Origin: an uncultured Pseudodesulfovibrio sp.
GTDB taxonomy: Bacteria > Desulfobacterota > Desulfovibrionia > Desulfovibrionales > Desulfovibrionaceae
Assembly: GCA_947259235.1 (NCBI GenBank)
Contig: CAMYLL010000138.1
Location: forward strand, 1 to 7,045
Direction of reading: 5' to 3'
DNA: 7,045 bases
Position 1 is the stretch's first letter; each line of letters starts with the position of its first letter. Both the position numbers and the translations under genes were made by a program. Below are positions 1 through 7,045 of the stretch, one piece after another. Under the pieces are notes generated by a model. The model made no database searches. It saw only the letters and a program-made list of their open reading frames with translations, and was not told the origin of the DNA.

Positions 1-314
1 GTGGGACACTGTCCGGCGGCGAACAGCAGATGCTCGCCATCGCCCGGGCGCTGATGGCCAAGCCCAAGCTGCTTCTGCTGGACGAACCGTCCATGGGCCT
101 GGCGCCGCTGGTTGTCCGGCAGATTTTCGAAATCATCAAGAAGGTCAACGCGGAGCACAACACCACCATCTTCCTGGTTGAGCAAAACGCCAACCTCGCC
201 CTCAAGATCGGGCACAGGGGATACGTGATGGAGAACGGACGAATAGTCCTTTCGGATACCTGCGACAAGCTGTTGACCAACGATCTGGTCAAGAAGGCCT
301 ATCTCGGCCTGTAG
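1..314 (+). CDS. livF: Branched-chain amino-acid ABC transporter ATP-binding protein LivF, 3' part
   Basis: This is the C-terminal part of a LivF-type ATPase, which powers uptake of leucine, isoleucine, valine or related amino acids through LivHM permeases on the cytoplasmic face of the inner membrane. The reading frame enters at base 3 and gives 103 residues, against about 235 for the whole family member, so the Walker A half lies outside the window. Visible motifs in order are the ABC signature LSGGEQQ (bases 9-29), Walker B ending LLLLDEP (DEP at 81-89), the D-loop region, and FLVEQN (171-188). In this last motif Gln takes the place of the usual switch His, which is typical of LivF and differs from LivG (VEHD type). 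The C-terminus ends AYLGL, close to the AYLGG that I recall for E. coli LivF. An internal ATG at base 30 is not the start, because the signature motif lies upstream of it. The missing 5' part and its transporter partners are presumably to the left. Confidence 0.9.
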   Translation, partial: GTLSGGEQQMLAIARALMAKPKLLLLDEPSMGLAPLVVRQIFEIIKKVNAEHNTTIFLVEQNANLALKIGHRGYVMENGRIVLSDTCDKLLTNDLVKKAYLGL

Positions 315-327
315 AAACGAAAGCTGC

Positions 328-352
328 GAGGCCGGACCTTATGTCCGGCCTC
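328..352 (+). terminator. Perfect 10-bp GC-rich hairpin after livF, without a T-tract
   Basis: GAGGCCGGAC (328-337) and GTCCGGCCTC (343-352) are exact reverse complements around a 5-base loop CTTAT. The hairpin lies 13 bases after the livF stop and 38 bases before guaB, so it probably ends or attenuates liv transcription, or protects the 3' end of the liv mRNA. What follows is AGGCATATATGG rather than a run of T, so it is not a textbook rho-independent terminator. I see nothing else of note in the livF-guaB gap beyond the guaB ribosome binding site. Confidence 0.5.
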
Positions 353-379
353 AGGCATATATGGCGACTTAAATGCTCT

Positions 380-384
380 GGAGG
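380..384 (+). promoter_or_regulatory. Ribosome binding site of guaB
   Basis: GGAGG lies 6 bases before the ATG at 391. This is the strongest Shine-Dalgarno match in this part of the window, and it fixes the guaB start. Confidence 0.8.
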
Positions 385-387
385 TAA

Positions 388-1845
<1,458 letters not shown>

Positions 1846-1910
1846 GCCCGACACCGATGGCCGGGGTTTTCAGCTTTTCATTTTTACTGATGTGAATTAG
1901 AGAGAAACAC

Positions 1911-3455
1911 ATGCACAGTAACAGAGTACTTATCCTGGATTTCGGCAGCCAGTTCACCCAGCTCATCGCACGCCGCGTGCGTGAGGCGGGGATCTACTCC
2001 GAGATCCACCCCTGCAACGTGGACCCGGAGCGGGTCAAGGCGTTCAAGCCGTCCGCGCTCATCCTTTCCGGCGGCCCCTCCAGCGTGCTGGAGGGCGGCT
2101 GCCCCGACCTGAACATGGACTACCTCGACATGGGCGTCCCGGTGCTCGGCATCTGCTACGGCATGCAGCTCCTGGCCCACAAGATGGGCGGGCGGGTCGT
2201 GTCCTCCACCGATCGGGAGTACGGCCGCGCCCAGTTCTCGGCCCATGACGACTGCGTGCTCTTCGAGGGCATCAAGGACAAGGACAACCTGACGGTCTGG
2301 ATGTCCCACGGCGACCGCGTCGAGGCGCTGCCCGAGGGCTTCAGGCGCATGGGCAAGACCGACTCCATCGAGTTTGCCGCCATGGGCAACCCGGACAAGA
2401 AAATCTACGCCCTCCAGTTCCATCCCGAGGTGGCCCATACCACCGACGGCGCGACCATCATCCAGAACTTCCTGTTCAAGGTGGCCGGTCTGGAGGCGAG
2501 CTGGTCCATGGCAAGCTTCGTGGACACCTGCATCGCGGACCTGAAGAAACAGGTGGGCGACGACAAGGTCGTGCTCGGCCTCTCCGGCGGTATCGACTCC
2601 ACCGTGGCCGCCGTGCTCCTGCACCGGGCCATCGGCAAGAATCTGCACTGCATCTTTGTCGACAACGGCCTGCTGCGCATGGGCGAGAAGGAAGAGGTGG
2701 TCGGCTTCCTGGCCGAGCATTTCGACCTCAACGTCAAGTTCGTTGACGCCGCCCGCGAGTTTCTGGACAAACTCGAAGGCATCACGGACCCGGAGCAGAA
2801 GCGCAAGATCATCGGCTACACCTTCATCGACGTGTTCGACCGCGAGGCCAAGGCCATCGACGGCGTGAAGTTCCTGGGCCAGGGAACCCTGTACCCGGAT
2901 GTCATCGAGTCCGAGTCCTTCAAGGGCCCCTCGGCCGTCATCAAGAGCCACCACAACGTGGGCGGCCTGCCGGAGAAGATGAACCTCAAGCTGGTGGAGC
3001 CGCTCAGAGAGCTGTTCAAGGACGAGGTGCGCCGCGCGGCCTACGAGCTGGGCCTGCCCGAGCACATCATCTGGCGTCAGCCGTTCCCCGGACCGGGGCT
3101 GTCCATCCGCATCATCGGCGAGATCACCGACGAGCGCCTGGGCATCCTGCGCCTGGCGGACCGCATCGTCCAGAACGAGATGGTTGCCGCCGACTGGTAT
3201 CGCAAGGTATGGCAGGGATTCGCCGTGCTGCTGCCGCTCAAGACCGTCGGCGTCATGGGCGACGACCGCACCTACGAGAACGTCATCGCCCTGCGCATAG
3301 TGGATTCCCTCGACGCGATGACTGCGGACTGGTCCAGGCTGCCCAGTGAGCTGCTGGCCCGCATCTCGAACCGGATCATCAACGAGGTCAAGGGTGTCAA
3401 CCGTGTGGTACTGGACATCTCGTCCAAGCCGCCGAGCACCATTGAGTGGGAATAA
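1911..3455 (+). CDS. guaA: GMP synthase (glutamine-hydrolysing)
   Basis: GuaA aminates XMP to GMP using ATP and ammonia released from glutamine, and completes the branch begun by GuaB. The 514-residue length is normal for the fused bacterial enzyme. The N-terminal class I glutamine amidotransferase domain (about 5-190) has LSGGPSSV (52-59), the nucleophile Cys82 in GICYGMQ, and His171 and Glu173 in QFHPEV. The ATP pyrophosphatase domain (about 200-390) has the PP-loop LSGGIDS (224-230), FVDNGLLR and [12 protein letters not shown]. The C-terminal dimerisation and XMP-binding domain contains [10 protein letters not shown] (391-400) and ends KPPSTIEWE. The ATG at 1911 is preceded by a weak AGAGAG ribosome site (1899-1904) with 6-base spacing, and the N-terminus matches the family without an extension. 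The tatB-like gene follows after 33 bases, so co-transcription is likely. Confidence 0.98.
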   Translation: MHSNRVLILDFGSQFTQLIARRVREAGIYSEIHPCNVDPERVKAFKPSALILSGGPSSVLEGGCPDLNMDYLDMGVPVLGICYGMQLLAHKMGGRVVSSTDREYGRAQFSAHDDCVLFEGIKDKDNLTVWMSHGDRVEALPEGFRRMGKTDSIEFAAMGNPDKKIYALQFHPEVAHTTDGATIIQNFLFKVAGLEASWSMASFVDTCIADLKKQVGDDKVVLGLSGGIDSTVAAVLLHRAIGKNLHCIFVDNGLLRMGEKEEVVGFLAEHFDLNVKFVDAAREFLDKLEGITDPEQKRKIIGYTFIDVFDREAKAIDGVKFLGQGTLYPDVIESESFKGPSAVIKSHHNVGGLPEKMNLKLVEPLRELFKDEVRRAAYELGLPEHIIWRQPFPGPGLSIRIIGEITDERLGILRLADRIVQNEMVAADWYRKVWQGFAVLLPLKTVGVMGDDRTYENVIALRIVDSLDAMTADWSRLPSELLARISNRIINEVKGVNRVVLDISSKPPSTIEWE

Positions 3456-3488
3456 TTCGAATCAACTTCCTGTAGACAGGGTGGAAAT

Positions 3489-3833
3489 ATGTTTGGAGTA
3501 GGCGGACCGGAACTGCTGATCATCTGCGTTGTGGCCCTTATCGTCATCGGCCCCAAGAAGCTGCCGGAGCTGCTGCGCTCCCTGGGTAAGGGAATGGCGG
3601 AGTTCAAGCGCGTCAGCAATGATGTGAAGAGCACCCTTGACGACGAGGTCAAGAAGGCTGAGACGACCGCCCGCAAGCGCGAGGTGGACGAGGAAATGGA
3701 GCGCCGCAAGGCAGCCAAGGCCGAAGCCGAAGCCGCCGAGGCCGCTGGTCCGGCAACGGACGCTCCCGCCCAGGAGCCTGTGACTGACACCGACCCGGGC
3801 AAGGGCGCTGACGGGGCCAAGGAATCCGCATGA
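3489..3833 (+). CDS. tatB: TatA/TatB-family subunit of the twin-arginine translocase, probably TatB
   Basis: This is a small inner-membrane protein of the Sec-independent (Tat) pathway, which exports folded proteins with a twin-arginine signal. It has 114 residues: a short periplasmic N-terminus, one membrane helix (about 7-20), the hinge Gly21-Pro22, an amphipathic helix (about 24-45) and a charged tail (50-114) rich in Lys, Glu, Ala and Asp. The opening MFGVGGPE places Glu at position 8, as in E. coli TatB (MFDIGFSE), and GPKKLPEL resembles the TatB hinge. In contrast, [10 protein letters not shown] (32-41) looks more like TatA. TatB is therefore preferred, but a TatA or bifunctional role is possible. 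An AGGGTGGA ribosome site (3478-3485) precedes the ATG. The stop overlaps the tatC start in ATGA, so tatC is probably translationally coupled. The low-complexity tail resembles the C-terminal tail of the neighbouring TatC. Confidence 0.88.
   Translation: MFGVGGPELLIICVVALIVIGPKKLPELLRSLGKGMAEFKRVSNDVKSTLDDEVKKAETTARKREVDEEMERRKAAKAEAEAAEAAGPATDAPAQEPVTDTDPGKGADGAKESA
3819..3824 (+). promoter_or_regulatory. Ribosome binding site for the long form of tatC
   Basis: AAGGAA lies inside the end of tatB, 5 bases before the ATG at 3830. With the ATGA overlap it supports the upstream tatC start, and therefore the long N-terminal extension, over the in-frame ATG at 4136. Confidence 0.6.
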
Positions 3834-5125
3834 GCCTCGACAAGGACACAGAAAACGGTCCGGTAACGGAAGAGCCGGAAGTGCCGTCCCCGGCTGATTC
3901 CGGTGTTGACGATCCCTCCCTGGCTGACAGCGAGGACACCGCCGCATCGACCGACCCAGATGCAGAGTCGACCGGTCCGGTTGTCTCGGACGAGGATTTG
4001 GCCGAGGCCGGTAAGGTCCTGGCCGAAGGCTCGGGAGGCGGATCGGACGGCCCCGGTGACGGCGACCCCGGCCCGGCCGACGAGGACGACTCCGACGAAT
4101 CGGAGGACGGCGACGACGAGGAAGACGGCGCACAGATGAGCCTTCTGGATCACCTGGGCGAGCTCCGTGTCCGGCTGACGCGCAGTTTTATCGCCATCGC
4201 CGTGGGCATGGTGGCCTGCTACGGGTTCGCGGACAAGATGTTCGACATCCTGATGCAGCCCATGGTCACGGTCTTTCAGCAGCGAATGGCCACCAAGCCG
4301 GTGCTCTCCATCGGTTTCTACGACGACCTGCGCGTCGCCCTGACCCGGATCATGACCGAGCAGGGATCCAAACATCTGGACCAGATCAACCTGTTCGTGG
4401 ACATTCTGCAGAAGTCCATGATCCAGATAAGCCAGGAAGGCCATTTCCAGTACACCTATCCTGCCGAGGCGTTCTTCGCGCACATCAAGATATCCATCGT
4501 GGCGGGCCTGTTCCTGGTCAGCCCCTACGTGTTCGCGCAGATCTGGGGTTTCATCGCCCCGGGGCTGTACTCCCACGAGCGCAAGTGGATGGTGCCCATG
4601 GCCATGATCTCCGCGATCTTCTTCACCTCCGGCGCGCTGTTCGGCTATTTCGTGGTCTTTCCCTTTGGTTTCGAGTTCTTTGCCAGCTTCTCCACCGAGG
4701 GCATCCAGTTTACACCGAAACTCAATGAATACCTGAGTTTCTGTCTCAAATTGCTGTTCGCCTTCGGGTTCGTGTTCGAGCTGCCGCTGTTCATTTTCTT
4801 CCTGGCGCGGATGGGAATGGTCTCGTCCGCCGGGCTTCGCAAGAAGCGCAAGTACGCCATCCTGATCGGATTCGTCGTGGCCGCTGTTCTCACGCCGCCG
4901 GACCCGTTCACCCAGTGCCTCATGGCCGGGCCGCTGATCTTCCTCTATGAAGTCGGCATATGGGTGGCCTATTTCTTCGGCAAGAACGAAAAGCGCCACA
5001 TCAAGCTGAAGGAGGAGGCCGAGGCCGCCGCCCAGGCCGAGATGGACGCCGCCGCACAGGCCGCAACCGAGGCCGACCAAGGCGAACCTGACGCGGAGCC
5101 TGACGAGAAACCGGAAAAGGCATAG
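3830..5125 (+). CDS. tatC: Twin-arginine translocase subunit TatC with unusual extensions
   Basis: TatC is the six-helix inner-membrane receptor that, with TatB, recognises twin-arginine signal peptides and nucleates the TatA pore. The reading frame gives 431 residues, whereas E. coli TatC has 258. The conserved core starts at Met103 ([14 protein letters not shown]). Family residues are present: Glu111 and Arg113 in HLGELR (signal-peptide site), HER at 249-251 in the first cytoplasmic loop, Glu317 in FELP, LRKKRKY (336-342) and LTPPDPF (354-360). Hydrophobic segments lie at about 118-134, 217-243, 255-278, 300-325, 341-355 and 362-383. Three parts are extra: an acidic, disordered-looking N-terminus (1-102), a first periplasmic loop about 50 residues longer than E. 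coli's (about 145-210), and an Ala/Glu-rich tail (386-431). The start at 3830 is chosen because of the ATGA overlap with tatB and an AAGGAA site. A shorter protein from 4136 remains possible. A terminator follows directly. Confidence 0.96.
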   Translation: MSLDKDTENGPVTEEPEVPSPADSGVDDPSLADSEDTAASTDPDAESTGPVVSDEDLAEAGKVLAEGSGGGSDGPGDGDPGPADEDDSDESEDGDDEEDGAQMSLLDHLGELRVRLTRSFIAIAVGMVACYGFADKMFDILMQPMVTVFQQRMATKPVLSIGFYDDLRVALTRIMTEQGSKHLDQINLFVDILQKSMIQISQEGHFQYTYPAEAFFAHIKISIVAGLFLVSPYVFAQIWGFIAPGLYSHERKWMVPMAMISAIFFTSGALFGYFVVFPFGFEFFASFSTEGIQFTPKLNEYLSFCLKLLFAFGFVFELPLFIFFLARMGMVSSAGLRKKRKYAILIGFVVAAVLTPPDPFTQCLMAGPLIFLYEVGIWVAYFFGKNEKRHIKLKEEAEAAAQAEMDAAAQAATEADQGEPDAEPDEKPEKA

Positions 5126-5131
5126 ATACGG

Positions 5132-5183
5132 AAAACCGGGCCGGGCGCGTTCAAAGAGCGGCCACTGCCCGGTTTTCTTTTCT
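5132..5183 (+). terminator. Rho-independent terminator of the guaBA-tatBC run
   Basis: AAAACCGGGC (5132-5141) pairs exactly with GCCCGGTTTT (5167-5176), giving a 10-bp stem closed by a 25-base GC-rich loop that can fold further (GGCCG and CGGCC at 5139-5143 and 5159-5163 offer an alternative pairing). The tract TTTTCTTTTCT (5173-5183) follows. It begins 6 bases after the tatC stop and separates the guaBA-tatBC run from the his genes. The A-run at its left edge means it could also work weakly on the other strand. Confidence 0.85.
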
Positions 5184-5199
5184 AGAGATTTACTATACA
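5173..5199 (+). promoter_or_regulatory. Weak candidate promoter for the his run
   Basis: After the terminator a new promoter is expected for hisB. The best -10-like hexamer is TATACA (5194-5199), which matches the sigma70 consensus at 4 of 6 positions. A poor -35-like TTTTCT (5173-5178, 3 of 6) sits 15 bases upstream and overlaps the terminator T-tract. This is a guess based on position and AT-richness. Confidence 0.2.
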
Positions 5200-5208
5200 G
5201 TTGCGCCC

Positions 5209-5220
5209 GAAGAGTTCTTC
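5209..5220 (+). repeat. Short palindrome in the hisB leader
   Basis: GAAGA-GT-TCTTC is an inverted repeat with 5-base arms. It lies between the -10-like TATACA and the hisB ribosome site, where an operator or a small mRNA hairpin would be plausible. It is short enough to occur by chance. Confidence 0.3.
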
Positions 5221-5235
5221 CACAGCCGCACAACA

Positions 5236-5243
5236 AAGGAGAG
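5236..5243 (+). promoter_or_regulatory. Ribosome binding site of hisB
   Basis: AAGGAGAG, whose core GGAG (5238-5241) is 6 bases from the ATG at 5248, is a near-consensus Shine-Dalgarno sequence and fixes the hisB start. Confidence 0.75.
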
Positions 5244-5247
5244 CGCC

Positions 5248-5835
5248 ATGGGCAAGCGCACGGCCACGGTGGCCCGGACCACCAAGGAAACTGACATTAC
5301 CCTGACCCTGACCCTGGACGGCGAGGGGCGAGTGGCGGTGGACACCGGCATCGGGTTCGCCGACCACATGCTCACCCTGGCGGCGTTCTGGGCCGGGTTC
5401 GATCTGGAGCTGACCTGCACGGGTGATCTCGAGATCGACTCGCATCATACCCTTGAGGACATCGGCCTGTGCCTTGGGCAGGCGTTTTCCGAAGCGCTGG
5501 GCGACAAGCAGGGCATCGTCCGTGTGGCCTCGGCCAAAGTCCCCATGGACGAGGCGTTGGCCGAAGTGGTGGTCGATCTCTCGGGCCGCCCCTATATTGT
5601 CTACGACGACGCCCTCCTGCCGGACATCATAGCCGGCGACGAGAAGGACGTCTGGCGCGAGTTTCTCAAATCATTTGCATTCAAGGCTGGCATGAACCTG
5701 CACGTCAGGTACGAATACGGCCTCAATGGCCATCATCTGCTGGAAGCGGCCTTCAAGGCCATGGGCCTTGCCCTGTCCCAGGCCGTCCGGGTCGGGCGCA
5801 CGGGTGTTTCCAGCACCAAAGGGAGTCTCGACTGA
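5248..5835 (+). CDS. hisB: Imidazoleglycerol-phosphate dehydratase (monofunctional)
   Basis: HisB dehydrates imidazole glycerol phosphate to imidazole acetol phosphate, the sixth step of histidine synthesis, in the cytoplasm. The 195-residue length fits the single-domain enzyme. There is no N-terminal histidinol-phosphatase domain as in the fused enterobacterial HisB. The family motifs are [11 protein letters not shown] (residues 32-42), DSHHTLED (64-71) and [12 protein letters not shown] (160-171). Their His and Glu residues form the two manganese sites. SSTKGSLD at the C-terminus matches the usual STKG ending. A strand near the N-terminus (TLTLTL, 18-23) is encoded by three tandem ACCCTG copies. 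The gene is first in its run after the terminator and has a strong ribosome site. Its TGA overlaps the next ATG by one base (TGATG), so translation of the lipoprotein gene is probably coupled to it. Confidence 0.97.
   Translation: MGKRTATVARTTKETDITLTLTLDGEGRVAVDTGIGFADHMLTLAAFWAGFDLELTCTGDLEIDSHHTLEDIGLCLGQAFSEALGDKQGIVRVASAKVPMDEALAEVVVDLSGRPYIVYDDALLPDIIAGDEKDVWREFLKSFAFKAGMNLHVRYEYGLNGHHLLEAAFKAMGLALSQAVRVGRTGVSSTKGSLD
5821..5825 (+). promoter_or_regulatory. Ribosome binding site deciding the lipoprotein start
   Basis: GGGAG, within the end of hisB and 9 bases before the ATG at 5835, supports that ATG as the start. The same frame is open back to an ATG at 5469, but that stretch is a shadow of hisB and lacks a signal peptide at its N-terminus. 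Confidence 0.5.
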
Positions 5836-6485
5836 TGCGACGCACATATCTTTTCGTCACGGTGTCGATGCTGTGTCTTTCCCTGCTCGTCTTTGCCGGA
5901 TGCGGCGGGAAGCGGACAGCGGCCGTGCCACGCCCCGAGGGCAAGCTGGCTGTGGCCGGGTTCACCAACCCCACCGCCAACTGGCAGATCCTGGCCGGCT
6001 ATCTCGAGGAAGAAGGCAAGCCTGTTCCCGATGGAACCCTCGCCGCCCTTGATTCGGTTCTTATAGACACGCTGCACAAGCATCAGGTCTTTGATTTCAT
6101 TACGCCAGAGGCCGTGCTTCAGTGTCAGGAAGTGGTCGTCTTCGAGCAGTCCGGCTTGCCGAAGGTCTCGGCGTGGAAGTACTGGCTCGGCGTGGCCAAA
6201 TGCATCCAGGCGGACCTGTTGCTGGTCCCCCAGGTGACCTACTGGCGCGAGCGGGTGGGCGGTCCCAACGGGGTGGAGAGCCCTGCCTCGGTCGCCCTTG
6301 ATTTCTTTCTCATCGACGTGAAGACCGAGCGGATGACCCGCGCCCGGTATGAGGAAACCCAGCAGGCCCTCATCGACAACCTCCTCACCGCCGGAAAGTT
6401 CGCGGACCGCGGCGGCAAATGGGTGACAGCCACCCGGCTTGCCTCCGACGGCATCGAGGAAAAACTCATGGAACTCGGATTATGA
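5835..6485 (+). CDS. Conserved-looking lipoprotein of unknown function inside the his operon
   Basis: I do not recognise a named gene. The 216-residue product starts with a lipoprotein signal: basic MRRTY, a hydrophobic core (6-20) and the lipobox-like VFAGC, with the predicted lipidated Cys23. The residue at -3 is Phe, which is less usual than Leu. Gly24 at +2 gives no inner-membrane retention signal by the E. coli rule. The mature part looks like a small alpha/beta domain: a strand and loop LAVAGFTNP (38-46), a helix (about 66-83), [10 protein letters not shown] (84-93), a strand [18 protein letters not shown] (126-143), [12 protein letters not shown] (151-162), [11 protein letters not shown] (173-183) and a C-terminal helix. 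This pattern recalls CsgG/LpoB/TolB-N-like outer-membrane lipoproteins, a remote impression only. Cys97 and Cys123 could form a disulfide. The gene overlaps hisB by 1 base and hisA by 4 bases, which implies co-translation. Nothing in it suggests a histidine enzyme. Confidence 0.85.
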   Translation: MRRTYLFVTVSMLCLSLLVFAGCGGKRTAAVPRPEGKLAVAGFTNPTANWQILAGYLEEEGKPVPDGTLAALDSVLIDTLHKHQVFDFITPEAVLQCQEVVVFEQSGLPKVSAWKYWLGVAKCIQADLLLVPQVTYWRERVGGPNGVESPASVALDFFLIDVKTERMTRARYEETQQALIDNLLTAGKFADRGGKWVTATRLASDGIEEKLMELGL

Positions 6486-7045
6486 TTCTTTTCCCCGCAG
6501 TTGATATCAAGAACGGAGAATGTGTCCGCCTTGCCCAGGGCAGGGAGGACCAGGTCACCGTCTTTGCGGCCGATCCCGTGGAGCAGGCCCGTGTCTGGGC
6601 CGCTCAGGGAGCGCGCTTTCTTCATGTCGTCGATCTGGACGGCGCTTTTTCCGGCATGCCCAAGAACTTCGAGCTGATCCGCTCCATCTGCTCGGCCATT
6701 GACATTCCGGTGCAGCTGGGCGGCGGCATCCGCGACATCGCCACGGCCAGGAAGTACGTCGAGGCGGGCGTCAGTCGCCTGATCATCGGCACCATGGCCC
6801 TTGAATCGCCGGAGCTGTTCTCCGAACTCTGTCTGGCCCTGCCGGGAAAGATCGGCGTGTCCCTCGACGCGGTGGACGGCAGGCTCAAGACAAAAGGGTG
6901 GGTCGAGGACGCGGGGCTGACCATGGACGACGTACTTCCCCGTCTGGAAAAGGACGGTATACGCTTCATCGTCTATACCGACATCGCCCGCGACGGCATG
7001 CAGACAGGCGTCAATTTCGAGGCGCTTGAGGCCCTGAAAATTGAC
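6482..7045 (+). CDS. hisA: Phosphoribosylformimino-AICAR-phosphate isomerase, 5' part
   Basis: HisA isomerises ProFAR to PRFAR, the Amadori step of histidine synthesis, two steps before HisB. The frame is open from 6482 to the window edge and gives 188 residues of an expected 240 or so; the end lies outside. The half-barrel repeat pattern is clear: [17 protein letters not shown] at the N-terminus with the catalytic Asp8, VVDLDGA (49-55), the phosphate-binding LGGGIRD (79-85), RLIIGT (99-104), GVSLDAVDG (125-133) with the second catalytic Asp129, and [14 protein letters not shown] (165-178) with the conserved Thr166 and Gly172. No residue expected in this part is missing. The ATG overlaps the lipoprotein stop in ATGA. 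A weak GGAA (6470-6473) is the only ribosome site, so translation probably depends on coupling. HisF and other his genes may follow to the right. Confidence 0.96.
   Translation, partial: MILFPAVDIKNGECVRLAQGREDQVTVFAADPVEQARVWAAQGARFLHVVDLDGAFSGMPKNFELIRSICSAIDIPVQLGGGIRDIATARKYVEAGVSRLIIGTMALESPELFSELCLALPGKIGVSLDAVDGRLKTKGWVEDAGLTMDDVLPRLEKDGIRFIVYTDIARDGMQTGVNFEALEALKID

Noticed and set aside
1884..3065. Open frame of 393 codons on the minus strand across guaA
   Set aside because: It is antisense to guaA and has a low-complexity His/Val/Gly/Asp composition with no recognisable motif.
4645..4923. Minus-strand frame of 92 codons inside tatC
   Set aside because: It is a shadow of conserved TatC coding sequence with a Lys/Arg/Asn-rich translation and no start signal.
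3272..5236. Open frame of 654 codons on the minus strand across the end of guaA, tatB and tatC
   Set aside because: It covers well-supported plus-strand genes. The frame stays open because of the GC-rich third positions of tatB and tatC, and the protein has no family features.
5299..5316. Three tandem copies of ACCCTG
   Set aside because: They encode Thr-Leu repeats of a beta strand in HisB, so codon reuse explains them.
5425..5436. 12-base perfect palindrome GATCTCGAGATC
   Set aside because: It lies within conserved HisB coding sequence (DLEID) and no control role is expected there; a chance occurrence is likely.
5469..5834. Upstream part of the lipoprotein frame, open back to an ATG at 5469
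   Set aside because: It overlaps hisB in another frame. The lipoprotein signal peptide and a ribosome site place the true start at 5835.

Overview
The window is compact, high-GC, single-stranded bacterial housekeeping DNA with every gene on the + strand. Gene content and protein style suggest a Desulfovibrionaceae-like sulfate reducer (Desulfovibrio/Pseudodesulfovibrio type). That assignment is an inference from the general look and gene order, not from a marker gene or a search.

Layout. (1) Positions 1-314 are the 3' end of livF, the second ATPase of a branched-chain amino-acid ABC transporter, closed by a perfect 10-bp hairpin. (2) Positions 391-5125 hold four closely spaced genes: guaB (IMP dehydrogenase), guaA (GMP synthase), a TatA/TatB-family gene (best read as tatB) and tatC. 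tatB and tatC overlap at ATGA, and the run ends in a strong rho-independent terminator at 5132-5183. (3) From 5248 a second run begins: hisB, a gene for an unnamed lipoprotein, and hisA, which leaves the right edge. These genes overlap by 1 and 4 bases, so they are probably translationally coupled.

How the genes work together. guaB and guaA catalyse the two consecutive steps IMP to XMP to GMP. tatB and tatC encode membrane parts of the twin-arginine translocon, which exports folded, often cofactor-containing proteins. hisB and hisA belong to histidine biosynthesis. The lipoprotein has no evident link to histidine and sits in the operon by position only.

Most of the window is ordinary. The parts that deserve a second look are the TatC protein, which carries an acidic N-terminal extension of about 100 residues, an enlarged first periplasmic loop and a charged Ala/Glu-rich C-terminal tail, and the lipoprotein between hisB and hisA. 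I see no mobile element, CRISPR array, tRNA, rRNA or phage gene. No gene-free stretch exceeds about 125 bases.
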